Assembly: GCA_023935145.1 (NCBI GenBank)
Contig: CM043698.1
Location: 78,226,001 to 78,290,000, forward strand
Length of the DNA: 64,000 bases
Direction: 5' to 3'
From: Bretschneidera sinensis
Lineage: Eukaryota; Streptophyta; Magnoliopsida; Brassicales; Akaniaceae
Below are positions 46,401 through 59,007 of the stretch, piece by piece (position 1 is the stretch's first letter; the number at the start of each line of letters is the position of its first letter). The position numbers and the translations under genes were made by a program. The notes under the pieces are model-generated. The model was not told the DNA's origin, searched no databases, and saw nothing but the letters and a program-made list of their open reading frames with translations.

Positions 46401-49400
46401 CACCACCATTCACAAAAGAAGCAGGTGCACAAAACCCAGTTAGCAAGAAAACTGCTCCTTTTGTTAAGAGAGATTTGCAGCAGAATTTTAGACTTTGACG
46501 AAACAACTTAACTATAGGGTCCTTGCAAGATCAGCAATTTCATAATGTACCTGATTAAATCAGCGGTAGATATAATTTTCAAGTTCTCCTGCTGTGCAAA
46601 TTTACGAAGTTTTGGTAATCTAGCCATGGAACCATCATCGTCAACAACTTCACACAGAATTGCAACAGGATCCAACCCAGCTAGCATGGCAAGATCAACA
46701 GAAGCTTCTGTATGTCCAGCTCTTTTCAAAACACCACCCTCCCTGTACTTCAGTGGAAAAATATGACCTGGGCGGTTGAAATCCTCAGGCTTTGAATCTC
46801 TAGAAGCAAGGGCCAATACTGTTGTTGCCCTATCACGAGCTGATACCCCCGTTGTTGTGCCATGTTTTGCATCCTTCAAATGTGATTAAATGAAACAACA
46901 ATGTCAAGAGCTATAAGAACCAAAGAAAGGGATAAAAAAATAAAACCGCAAGAACCAATTTGATCTCAATAAAATATTCGATACGGATCTCAATAAAATA
47001 TTATTACTAACAGAAAAGAAAACTGTCTGATATGGTAGTTTTAGCTTTGCACATATTACTACTGTTCTAACATCAATCTCCAGTAGAATTGTATAATTTT
47101 CAAAGATCTTACTAAAAAAACTATTAAACTGCAATACTTCAATAATTATGAAAAGAAGGCTACCAGGGGCCAAATAACATCGACAAGAAAAGAGAAGGAA
47201 GAAAAAGAGAGGAAAAAGTAATTCATTCTGAATATACAAACATCAAGTCAGAAAGTACATACCACTGTCACCGTGAATGCAGTACAAAGTTTTTCTTCGT
47301 TTTCCTTTTGAGATACCATCAAAGGAAGTTGCAACCTCTCTAGATCTCCCTCTTTCATGCTTACACAAACTATTCCAGTTCCATGCTTCACAATAAACGC
47401 CATAGCTTCAGGTGTCACCATTTGTGCTGCCATTATCAGATCTCCTTCATTTTCTCTGTCCTCATCATCGACAACCACTACAAGCTGCAATGAAACGTCC
47501 ACTTAGCATAGGAGGGAAAAAATAAGGAACAAATGAAGAAAGAAGAACTTGTATAGCTATAGAAAACAAAAGTAAACAACCAACCTTTCCTTGGCGAATG
47601 TCTTCAATGGCCTCAGGAATGGAAGAAAAACCTTCTGTTGGGCAATCCAAATCAAATTCATCGTTATCAATGGCAAAACCATTAGTTGCAAGAGCAGTAT
47701 CCGCTGCAAGTGTTCCAAATGCCACTGCATCAGGCTGCAATTCAATCTGATCGCCAACGAGAGAACTTTTTGCCACAACATTGCTGCCATTGGAATAGGA
47801 CAAGAGGTCACCTTCTCCAGATATCAGTGTCGCACTAGTTTTGCCAGCAGTCTTGATGCCAAAGGACGATTTACTACCCAGGCAGATCAAAGCCAAATTG
47901 GATGTGCAGCTATTTGCAGAGAAAGAGCTGACACTGTGTAATCCATTGAACAATTTGTAGCCTTTGCTTGATCTACATAGAAACGAAGGCCATTAGATTT
48001 TTCATGTTCATACAGCGAAAAAAGAAAAGGCATAAGTATTGTCAGAATTATTATAAGCCTTTTCATATTCACTTTGGGTGTATGTTGTTAGTTACGGCTC
48101 CTCAGCCAAAGTTGATGTCTTATCCCAAAACAAGAGATAAGGGTAAATCTATGAGTAGTTGGGCAAGCTCATCCAACTACAGAGAAATCTTATCATAAAA
48201 TGATAAGTGTAATCTGATCTTCAGGATAGAGATGATCAGGAAATGGATAGACATTGTTCATATTTTGAAATTCAAAGGGGGCGAAGATGAGGCTGGAAGC
48301 CAATGTAAATAGATGGGTCATTCCCATATTTTGTCACTCAGCAATCAAGCAAGAATCAATTTTCATCGGAGCCCTGAAATATTCTCTACCACTTTTCTTA
48401 GTTCTTGTTTTCATTTCCATAATCCTAATCAAAAATCCAAACACGAGTATTAGAGCCGCGTTAAAATTTTTATTTCTTCCCTAAAACCATTTTTTTTAGG
48501 AAAATCCACCCAGTGACCAACCGACCGACCTGCAGCCCACTAGCCGACCGACCAGTCGACTGCAGGCATGTAAACTATATTTTTTTGCTCCAAAAGGTCA
48601 GTTAAATTTATGTTTTTAGTGTTAAACAGTAAATTCTTTTATTACCAAAATCTTCATTTTTCGAATTATTTCAGTAGTCTCTTCCGAAATGGCTAGCAAG
48701 TTAATTGCTTCAGAAATGGCTAAAATAGAATGTCTTAATGGTGTCAACTATGACATGTAGAGTGGGAAAATTAGGTATAGTCTAATCCATGACAACGTCA
48801 ATTATGTAATTGGCGATACTGCTCCAACCCTTCCTGAGAATCCCACTCCCACTTATGCTAAAAAAAAAAGAGTTCGAGCAGTGGAAAAGGAATTGCAATA
48901 GCCTTATGTTGATGGTCACGGAAGATAATTTAATTAAATTTTTTGAGAATTACAAAACTGAAAAAAAAAAAATGTGACGACCATCAAGGAAAAGTATGAC
49001 ACCATTTCTGAGGTGACCATACAACTTCTCATAACTACAATACTTATAGAATGAAAGAGAGTTAAAGTGTGATGGACCATTGCAATAAAATGATTGTCAT
49101 GCCCAAAGACCTGAAAAGTGCTGGAACTCGGATTCTAGAGAAAATGCAGGTGACAACTATTCTAAATAGTCTACCTCCGTCATTGGACTCTGCTGCCACT
49201 ACTCTTAAACTTAGTGATACCATTAAGAACGTAAGTGATTTGTGAGCTATGTTGGCAATTGAACAAGACTTGATAGCCCGGAGAAAGGGACCAAAACTGA
49301 ATGTTATGTAGCATGATGAGTTGCATCTAGCCCAGTTTAGACCAAGGAACCAAAGCCGATAGCTCAGCCCTCTGAAGCTAGGTTTCAAGGATCCACGACC

Positions 49401-52400
49401 ACAGTACCGCACAAGCAAGAAGTCGATTATTCCTCGGGGTGCCTGTTACAAATGCGGTAAATATGGACATTTCAAGTTCTATTGCTCGGAAAACAGGAAA
49501 GGAAATAGAGACAATTCAAAATGCTCGGAACAAAAAGGATCCACCAAACGAAAGTTTGTTGGGGTGATCGAGTGCAATGTTGTGGGCACAGGTATAGATG
49601 GGTGGTGGATTGACACTGGTGCAACCCGCCAAATTGCAAGACAAAAGAAGGGCTGTTCGATTACAGGGAGTTGTCCAGAGGGGAACAAAGGATTACCGTT
49701 TGGATCTTGGGGACATTATCACGGCCCTCAATGATGTAATCTATGCGCTCGGGATGAGGTGTAATCTGGTTTTTGTCCCTACACTACTGAAGAAGGGACT
49801 AGAGGTTAGGTTCTATAACAAGAGGGTGTCCATTGGATTGGACAGAAAAGTTGTTGCTATGGGTAAGTTTGTGCCCGAACATGATTTGTTTTGTTTACCA
49901 GTTGAAAACATTAATAAGAATGATGCAATTTTAAATTATTTTGTTTCTTGATATTCTTGCATATGAATTGGTAAATCTAAGATGAAACAAATAATTGACA
50001 TGAATTTGTTACCATGTCTAACTAATATAAATGTCATGCAATATTGTTAACATTGTTTAGCTAGGAAAAATTACTAGGAAACCTTTTAAGACAAGTCAAA
50101 GAGCTAGTCAATTATTAGAATTAGTACACTCAAACATATGTGGCTCTTTGAGTGTAAAAACCCATGGTAATAAGGAATATTTTATTACCTTACTATTCTA
50201 TGTGTACTTATGTATGTCTCATAGCCTTCAAATCGGAAGCATTTGAATGTAACACAAGTAGAAAATTAACTTGGAAGGAATAATAAGGTGTTAATGACTG
50301 ATAGATGAGGGGAATACAATTCCGGATATTTTGATAACTTTTGCATAGAACATGAAATTATAAGCCATACTACTATGTCTTATACGCCACAACAAAACGG
50401 TGTGACAGAAAGGAAAAATAGAACATTACTGAATGTTGTGAGATGCATGTTGTCACACTCAAATCTCTCCAAGAGATTTTGGGAGAGAGACTTTGATCAA
50501 AGCAAACTATATAATGAATCGTATTCCCACAAAATTTGTCGAGGCAACACCCTATGAGACCCGGCCTGACTTAAGTCATCTAAGGAAATGGGGTTGTATG
50601 ACGCATGTTTTGATTCCATCTCAGTTGAGAGATAAATTGGACTTCAAAACATTGAAATGCGTTTTCATAAGCTATTCTGAAAGATCAAAAGGCTATAGGT
50701 TCTATAATGAAGAAAATGGGGTATTGAAAGTAGAGATGCTACTTTTCTAGAGGATCTAGAGGAAGAAGAACAAGTTCAAGAAGATAATGAACCATCGTTC
50801 GTAATAGATGATGAATATTACGATGATATTCCTGAAAATAACCCGAAACCAAATCATATTATGGATGGAGAACCAACACCTATAACAGAACCGACCATTG
50901 AGGGACCACCTTCTCAACTTGTTCAACCTGTAGTTGGCAACAAGAGAACTAGAGCACCTCCTGCTTGGATGGACGATTATTATCTATATTCGTGTGAGCC
51001 ATCGTGTTTTTCTGTGGACACATACATTGAAGAGAGCGTAGATCCTCATGACTTTTACGGAAGCGATGAAATCGCAAGAATCAAATTTGTGGTTGGATTC
51101 CATGAAAGATGAAATTGATTCAATTGAAAGAAATAGAATCTGGGAACTATGTGATTTACCTCGGAACAAAAAGTCCATAGGTTGTAAATGAGTGCTCAAA
51201 ATGATGACAAATTCAAGGCACGGTTAGTTGCCAAAGGTTTTACTCAAAAGCCAGGAATAGATTTTCAGGAGATATATTCTCTCATGGCAAAGTTTGCCTC
51301 AATTAGAATGATTCTGGCTATTGTTGTTTGTCTTGACTTGGAACTATTTCAAATGGATGTTAAGATTGCGTTCCTCACTGGAAAGTTGAGAGAGGATATT
51401 TATATAAATCAACCTATGGGATTTCAAGTAGACGGTCAAGAAAATAAAGTTTATAAATTAAAAAAGTCACTGTATGGTTTGAAACAATCATCTAGACAGT
51501 GGTATCTCAAATTTCATGAGGTAATATTGCAACTTAGTTTTGTCCTGAATATGCTAGATAATTTCGTATATACCAGTAAAAGTGGGAATAGTTTTTCTAT
51601 ATTGTCATTATATATAGATGAAATTCTACTTGCTGAAAATGACATATAAATGTTAAATAAAACCAAGTTAGAGTTAAGTAATAGATTTGAAATGAAAGAT
51701 ATGGGTGAAACATCATATGTTCTAGGAATACAAATCCTGAGGTAATATTGCAACTTAGTTTTGTCCCGAATATGCTAGATAATTGCGTATATACCAGTAA
51801 AAATGGGAACATTTTTTCTATATTGTCATTATATATAGATGATATTCTACTTGCTAAAAATGACATATAAATGTTAAATAAAACCAAGTTTGAGTTAGGT
51901 AATAGATTTGAAATGAAAGATATGGATGAAACATCATATGTTCTAGGAATACAAATCCTGAGGGATATAAAATCTAGAACATTGAGCTTGAATCAAGAAA
52001 GGTACTTATTCAAAGTACTTAAGAAATTTGGAATGCAAAATTGCAATCCGACACCTACTTCCTTGGTTATAGGGAAGAGATTGTCTAAAGACCAGTGTCC
52101 TAGAGAAGGATAAAAGGCTTTAGAAGTACCATATACTCTCAAGCAGTTGGAACCTTGATGTATGTCATGCTGTGTACTCAACCAGACTTGGCATACCACT
52201 AAGTTTGACACGCTTGAGGTAACTGGTTACTCCGATACAGATTTCGGAGCGGACAAGGATAACAGAAAGTCCATTTCGGGAATTTGTTCATTTTTAGAGG
52301 CGCAATTGTTTCTTGGGGTAGCAAGAAACAGGGATGTGTAGCAAGATACACACAAGAAACTGAATACGTAGCCTATAGCATGGCTGCCGCTCATGCAGTC

Positions 52401-55356
52401 TGGATCAAATGGTCTTTGATAGATTTAAACATAAATCTAATTGAAAGACCAATAAAAATTTACTGTGATATCGTCTGATTTACGGTGGAACAAATAGCTC
52501 GAAAGGTCAACACATTGAAACATGGTATCATTATATTCATGATATTGTGGTGGATAAAAGGGAGGTAAAAATGTCCTATATCCCTACTAATGATATTGTT
52601 GATTCGTATTTGATTTTAATAATGACAAAACATTACTTAAATTGCACTAACAATTTTATCTAAGTGTTTAAGCAGCAAAAACATTCAATACAAAAACAAG
52701 ACGCAAAAAAACAACACATTCAAATACCAAAAGAAGACAAAAGATCTAGAATAGGCTCTAAGGTAATTGAATCACATTGTAAATCTCTAATTTCAGTTAC
52801 CTAACTTGAACTATGGCTCATTTTGCAAAAGGCTTTGACAAAACAAAATACAAAAAAATGTTCTAAGTCAAAAACTGTTTTAAAAACATAAAGACTGGGT
52901 CTCTGAACCAATCGACTGGTAAAAGGGACAGTAAATTCCCAATTGGCTGGTCCTATAATCCAGTCAACTGATAACTTAGCCCAATCGACTGGGTCAGCAA
53001 TCGACTGGTTCTATGACCCAGTCGACTAGTACTCTCCCTAAGCCTAAAAGTAAACTTTCTTCACTTGACCCAGTCAACTGGTACAAGGACCCAGTCGACT
53101 GGTAATTCGAAAATATGACCGCTTGAGACGCGGGACTTAAGCATTTAATGCTCCAAACCTATCAAATCAGTGTCTAACGGCCATATAAGTTCAAGGCTAT
53201 AAAAACCCATCAATGAGCATTTAAATAAGAAGGAAGAACATCCAATTCATCTTATAGCTCATTAATACTCTCAAAAGCCTTGAAAAAATTATTGTGTGTC
53301 ATTCTTTAAGCTTGTTCTTGAAAGAGAGATACTCTTCATCTTGTAAAGCATTCATTGCTATCTCTCTACCTTTCTTTTACATTTAATATCATCCATTGTA
53401 AAGAGAAAGAGTTGGTGTAACTCTTAGAGTGTTTAGGATTAAACACTTCTTTGTAACTTCCTTGTGGAAGAGATTGCTTGTAAAGTTTGTGCAACACCCG
53501 TGAAGTTGTTCGACTATATTAGTGGATTACTTCATGGAGGTTCCTTAAAGAGAGTGAACGTAGGGTCGGAGAGATTCCGATATTGCCGAACATAAACAGA
53601 GTTTGTAAATTATCTTCTTTTACTCCTTTAAATTCAAGCATATTATTTGTTGTGTGTCTTGCTTGATTAAATTGTTAAAAACTTGTGTGCTAATTAACAA
53701 AAAGTTTTTAAAACCCAATTCATCCCCCTCTTAGGTTTGTACCGCGGTTTACAGATATGATTGTTGATCCCTTAACAAAGACCATTCCAGCAAAAAAATC
53801 TATCAAACATGTTAGTTTGATGAGACTCAAGAATATTTGAGTCAAAAAGGTTTTTGTGTTATCTCACGGATAGTGAAAGTGTATTATCTCACGGATAGTG
53901 GGAGTGTGTCATCTTACGGATAGTGGGAGCATATACAGAAACTATTGATATGGTATTGCACGGATAGTGAGATCGTATCTAGAATTTTGGCTAAGTAGCC
54001 AAGTGGGAGATGTTAGTTATATTCAACTAAACTTGAAGTTTTATCCCGAAACAAATGATAAGGGTAAATCTATGAGTAGTTGGGCAAGCTCATCCAACTA
54101 CAGAAAAGTTTTATCATGAAACAATAAGTGTAATCTGATCTTCAGATAGAAATGATCAGGAAATGGATAGACATTATTCATATTTTGAAATTCAAAGAGA
54201 CAGTTATCAAGAGGCGGAGATGGGTCATTCCCATATTTCATCACTCAGCAATCAAACAAGAATCAGTTTTCAACGGAGCCCCCTGAAATATTCTCTACCA
54301 CTTTTCTTAGTTCTTGTTTTTGTTTCCAGAATCTCAGTCATAAATCCAAACACGTGTAGATCTTTCAAAACATTAGCTGGGACACTATGCAAAATAAATA
54401 CATACTTGCACATAACTCACTGAGAAATATCCATTTAGCCAATCACAAACTGTTGGATCTTCTGAAGTTATATAGAATAGACAGAAAACCTCTCAAAGTT
54501 ACAGTGCATTAGCCAATTACATTTGTCAATCAGCTTAACATGTAAGATGGTTCCTAGTTACAGGGAGGAAATGAAACAAATAATTCAGCCAGAGAACCAA
54601 AGTAGCTGCTAGATTAATTGGCCACAACGTTTCACATAATTACAAAATAGTATAAAAGACATAAAAAAAAGCAATTGTACAAATATTTGTTTTAATTGGA
54701 AGCCAAAAAAACGTAAAACAAAATTATTAGAGCATGAAGTCTTTGAATCTCAAATTTACATTAGTTAAAAGTCCCGGTACATGGAAAAAGGAACCTGAAA
54801 ATTCAACTTCACTAATCTAATACAACCATTTCGCTCCGTATATTAGAGCTACCCAATTTTTGGTTGTCATGATAACTAGAAACAGTTTTTCTTTGTTCAA
54901 TTTCATTATTTTTCTAGACAACCAAACACTACAATAGCTTATTACTAAACGCAATAGCAAGTATGCACCATTAACAAACTCTGTAGTTATAAAAAAACAA
55001 CTCTGGATCTAATCAAAACCAAGGAAAAATCCATATCCATTCCACAGCATGTGACGCAAATCACAGTAACATATGCACAACCAAAAGGAAACATTGACTA
55101 TGAAGAATCCCAAAAAAAAAAACAGAGAGAGAGCATCGCATTCAGATTAAAAAAAGAAATAGCAATGCCCAAAAGTAATTTTGCTCAACGAAATAGTATG
55201 TCAGATGAAAATGCGAAAAAGAAGAATATCCTCAAAAATTAAACCCAAAAGCAAAGAAAGAGATTAATGTGGGGGAAAAGGAGTAAAAGACGGGAAAACT
55301 TACTGTGGGCAAAAGAGAGCCGTTGTTGAAGGACAAGAGATATTGATGGATGCCAT
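43405..55356 (-). CDS. RIBA: RIBA: bifunctional 3,4-DHBP synthase / GTP cyclohydrolase II
   Basis: Seven coding exons: 55356-55304, 47972-47585, 47484-47263, 46873-46551, 45579-45450, 45175-44879 and 43671-43405. They sum to 1680 bases (559 residues plus stop) with no internal stop, and all introns are GT-AG. The enzyme makes 3,4-dihydroxy-2-butanone 4-phosphate from ribulose 5-phosphate and opens GTP, the two entry reactions of plastid riboflavin synthesis. Residues 1 to about 120 are a Ser/Thr-rich transit peptide and linker. The DHBP synthase half has [10 protein letters not shown] (153-162) and HTEA (275-278). The cyclohydrolase half has zinc ligands Cys389, Cys400 and Cys402 and GHEGRGIGL. 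Both active sites are intact, so it is RIBA1-like, unlike the single-activity Arabidopsis paralogs. Intron 1 is about 7.3 kb because of a Copia insertion. Confidence 0.95.
48086..48443 (+). repeat. 5' LTR of the intronic Copia
   Basis: 358 bp, colinear with 54011-54352. The 3' LTR lacks a short stretch around ggctggaagccaatg, so the two are clearly diverged, which suggests an old insertion. Confidence 0.85.
48689..49540 (+). pseudogene. gag of the intronic Copia
   Basis: From an ATG at 48689, a Copia gag N-terminus follows with a stop at about 48757 and further shifts. The zinc knuckle [14 protein letters not shown] is readable at 49444-49485. It is degraded. Confidence 0.75.
49541..53850 (+). 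pseudogene. pol of the intronic Copia, degraded
   Basis: The protease motif WWIDTGATR has catalytic Asp-Thr-Gly at 49612-49620. Integrase remnants lie at about 50040-50560, including [12 protein letters not shown] at 50387-50422. RT begins at about 51190 and carries a 221-bp tandem duplication (51518-51738 and 51739-51959) that doubles the catalytic YxDD region. The first copy reads YIDE, where the second Asp of the pair is lost. RNase H lies at about 52230-52590, is cut by a solo LTR and resumes at 53754 with a DPLTKTIP segment. Confidence 0.8.
52597..53753 (+). mobile_element. Solo Sirevirus LTR nested in the intronic Copia
   Basis: 1157 bp, related to the LTRs at 18450-19616 and 34804-35926 but more diverged: same start (tgttgat...taataatgac), a palindrome cluster at about 52905-53100, a tataaaaacc box at about 53199 and the same type of end (ggtttaca). 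The target duplication gatat is perfect (52592-52596 and 53754-53758). It lies in the RNase H region of the host element. Confidence 0.88.
54358..55303. other. Remainder of RIBA intron 1
   Basis: Original intron sequence between the Copia element and exon 1. It is AT-rich and contains no ORF with family resemblance. The splice donor (gtaagt on the minus strand) is at 55303-55298. Confidence 0.6.
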
Positions 55357-55717
55357 GTCCTTAGCAAATCCTCTAAGAAATCAACACTTTTGAATCTTTG
55401 AATCAAATTGGTCTATTCTATGTTTCTATAGATATAGACATATCTGGAGGAGGTAGGAAAAGTGAAGAAGAAAGGAGGAGATTGTTACCCGCAGGTGACG
55501 TATGGTTTAGCCCACCGACCGAACAAGTTGACTCCTTCATATAGGTAGAAAACGGGAAAAGTAAAACCGACTTAAATTGAAGATTTCTTGGGTTTTTTTT
55601 TAAATAGAAGATTCCTTGTTGGATGTACGAAAAAAATTTTAATAAATTTTATAAAAGTAAAGAATACCAATTTCTACAGGAAGGAAAATCCCTCGCGGAA
55701 AGAAAAATTATGGGATG
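55357..55717 (-). promoter_or_regulatory. RIBA 5' leader and proximal promoter
   Basis: Between the start codon and the upstream solo LTR there are only about 360 bp. On the minus strand there is a CT-rich stretch (about 55480-55455) and a weak TATA-like element (tctatatctatag, about 55440-55425). The transcription start cannot be fixed. Confidence 0.35.
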
Positions 55718-56270
55718 TGTTGTTAATAAATTACTCTTCAGTAGTTTGATGACATATGAATAATTTTTTTTCAATAACCGGATAATACATGAACACACTA
55801 ACAAATCACCTTCCAGTAGCCTAATAATACATAGACAATTCCCCAATGATCGGACGATATGTGGTCAAGTTATTGACGAAACCGTCATCACTCACGAACT
55901 CTTTCACACAGAAATGTAAGCGTGATTGTAAAGGATGAGCCATTGTTAGACACATGACAAGACCTTTCGTCAGAAGAGCAGAATCTCAAAGATCGCACCA
56001 TCCCGAGCACATGGTCAATTTACCTCTTGATCACTATAAAATGCCCAAGATATGAGAGTCCAATCTCATCTGAAAATTGAAGCTCTTCACTAAGAACACT
56101 AGTATCTCAACTCCATTTCATCTAAAAATCTCGCACTGACAATGGCATCGAAGAGTCTTTGAAGACACCACCACCCTCTCCTTCGACGACTCTTTAGTTC
56201 ACCTCTCTTTCTTTGTGCACACCTTCGAGTATTAGATCTCCAGCTCAATCGTAGATTTTCGTCATCAACA
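55718..56270 (+). mobile_element. Putative solo LTR upstream of RIBA
   Basis: A 553-bp segment with termini tgttgttaat and catcaaca (matching inverted ends TGTTG/CAACA), flanked by ggatg (55713-55717) and agatg (56271-56275), a target duplication with one transition. A TATA box (ctataaaa) lies near 56034-56041. It has no coding content. It points away from RIBA. Confidence 0.55.
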
Positions 56271-56275
56271 AGATG

Positions 56276-58999
56276 ATAAAAGAATTGATTAAGATGGGAG
56301 CTCCATTAGTAAAAATGAGGAGGTTTATTAGTAATTACATCAATCTTTTTTTAAAATTCTTAATATAAAAATTATCATTCTATTTTCATGAAATTATAAG
56401 TGGAGTTTCCCAAATTCGTAGCAGCTACAGCGCACTTGAGACATGCGGGTGATACAGCTAAGTTCTCGGCAGGTGATGTAATTACTAGAGAGAAGCAATG
56501 GGCTAAAAAAGGAAGGCAAAGAAGCAAGGGCCACCGCACCAATTAATTTGAAAATATTTATCCAACATATATCCATTGAATGAGGACCAAAATGGCCGTT
56601 ATATTACAGTTCCTTGAAGCTATGTAACATACAATTCTCATTCCTTATCGGATCGCACCATTTCTTTGACTTTGACCACTTCCGTTTTACTTTTACCTCC
56701 GTTGACAAAGATTTTGGTATTGTTATGCCAGAGTTTTGTGAGTTTATATGTCGATTATTTTTTATTTTAAATAAATTATAATAATATAGTAAATTTTTAT
56801 ATAAATAATATGATAATATAAAATTATATTATAATTAAATTAATTATTATATTATTTATATACATTATCATTGATTTTTGTAGTTTGTCTTATCAATTTG
56901 ATTATAAAACTTTCAATAACAATAAATAAGTCCCTCAATTATCAATTCAATTGAATCCCCATAAAATACCCATGACTCCTTTAATGTTATCAGTGTGTAA
57001 GATGGAACAATTTAGCTACCCCTAAATCCGTTTAATTACAAATTGATGCTGCAAAACATTACTATAATTAATACCTTATGAAAAACATAAAACTATTGTA
57101 AGGCAATATTAAATAGATCTCTGTGAAGATAGCCTTATCATATGAACTCAAGTGTAGAGAATTCCTTTCTTTAGTATTAAAGGAGGCTAAATAATTTTAC
57201 CAAACGATTAAATTGTTTTATCCTACGAGGCAATATGGAGATTGGGGGTTTGATAAAAAGACTTAATTGAGCAAAATCATAAACTTATAAAATGACGAAC
57301 TTATTTATAGTAATTATAAATTGAGGGACCAATTTACTCAAAGAAACAAATTATGAAGACTATTAATGATATTTTAAAATTCATGGCTAAAAAGCCCCCC
57401 AAACCATCCTTTTGCCTTTTAGCTTCTAGCTAGTTTCGTGTTTGTGTTATGGGCTGCAAGCTTAAGTCGTTAACCGTGTGGCCTTAGGCTCAGAAACACC
57501 TCCTTAGAATGCCTGAGTCAGCCTTCCTCTTAGCTACTCAAGAGAACCACCCTCGAAGCTAGACCCACTCAAAGAAAATAAGTCAACACAAGAAAGAATA
57601 TGAAACAAAGCTAGAGAGTTTGCTATTACTTGAATGATTGAATGATTTATAAGTGAGGGGAGGCTCATTTATATAGGGAGAGCTCCCTTGCATCCATGGC
57701 TAACATCTTGCCAAGTGTCACAATCCTACGATAGTACAAGTGTAGTACGAAAGTACAAGGTACTACCATGTAGTGCACGTGCAGTACAATGCTGTACATT
57801 ATAATCAAAAAGTGTACTAGGAAACTTTAGAACACACGGGTCATGACATTTGCACAAGTGTTTCCTTTGAATATTTGTTTCCTTTTAATGTATTTAAGTG
57901 GTACTAATTTAAACATAAATCAATACCCAAACATCGTCATATATTCTGATTGATAAGGGAGATGAACTGCAAATAAATTTTATAGATTAATATCAATGCA
58001 CAATTGAGTGACATCAGTCATTAATTACTTGTTGATATATTAAGGACCCCAAATTAATTAAAGAGTTTCCTTCTTTATCATAAGAGGGACAAGAGTACGT
58101 ATGGATTTACACTTTCTAATAGTATAAAGAGAGAAGATTATCTCCAATAACTTGAGAAATTTTTTCTCAAAGTGCACTATTAGATGAATGTCGGATCATC
58201 CATAGTGTTGACATGACATTCATCCAATAGTATACTTAAAGAAATTTTTTCCCAAATTACTAGAAAAGATCCTAGTCGTAATATAAAAGTATGATAAGAA
58301 CTGGGTTTATACCTAATAATGCATTAAATGTAATTTGACATGGCAATATTGATAGATGAAATTAATTTTGTTAACAAAAATATATAGTTAGTTACACTAT
58401 GATCATCTTACCCTCTATAGCTTTAGTTTATAAGTGGGACTCCTCTACAGTAAAAATTGTGAAGTAAAGTCGCTAATACGATAAGTTCTTGCTTGGTACA
58501 GGTCCATTAAAGATACATGACACAATGATCTATTTCATTATTGAATGGCACGATAAGAGAAAAAAAAAAGATATATTTTATTTTCATCAAATGGTGAGAT
58601 AAACTCTTCTGCTATGTACCTTTCATGGACCCAAGCTAGATAAGAATTTTTTCTACAATACACATAAATTTTTATTATAAAGTGATTCTCACTAAGTTTT
58701 GAAATTTAAAGAGTAAATCTATATAAGAGAAAATTAGAACCTTATTTTTATATTTAATAAATAAAATAAAATTAAAGAATACAAATTTACATAGTGTAAA
58801 CAAAATCTAATATTGAGGAATGGAGGCAGACCCATCTTATTCATGCCCAGAATTTTTTTATAGAAAATTTACTATAGATTTTCTCTCGTGAAAATTATAT
58901 ATGTGTGGGCCGCTAATAACAGATTCTCTCGGCCCAACAAAAAAATATATGCGAAATATAAAAATAATAATATATTTTTAATAAGACACACTAGTAGTC
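56276..58999. other. AT-rich intergenic region, possible LTR remnant
   Basis: No gene is recognised. Around 57430-57900 the minus strand has an LTR-like layout: a TATA box (ctatataaatg, about 57681-57671) followed by a leader rich in CT and AAG motifs. Repeated gtac-containing words (agtacaagg, gtagtac) occur at 57725-57800. Boundaries are not resolved. Confidence 0.3.
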
Positions 59000-59007
59000 A
59001 TTTTAAT

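Larger units (their letters stand above)
48086..54352 (+). mobile_element. Copia retrotransposon in intron 1 of RIBA
   Basis: The LTRs are 48086-48443 and 54011-54352 and start tgttagtta and end ccaaaca. A mutated primer site (gtattagagcc) lies at about 48447-48457 and a polypurine tract (aagtgggaga) at 54001-54010. Flanks tatgt (48081-48085) and cgtgt (54353-54357) may be a target duplication changed at a CG. Minus the 1.16-kb solo LTR inside it, the element is 5.1 kb. It lies antisense to RIBA, with its LTR promoter pointing against the gene. Confidence 0.85.

Noticed and set aside
47591..47941. 116-codon plus-strand frame opposite RIBA exon 2
   Set aside because: Shadow of the minus-strand exon, which splices in frame and matches RIBA proteins.
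54163..54423. 86-codon frame in the RIBA intron
   Set aside because: It lies in the 3' LTR of the Copia element; the 5' LTR has a similar frame at 48287-48484.
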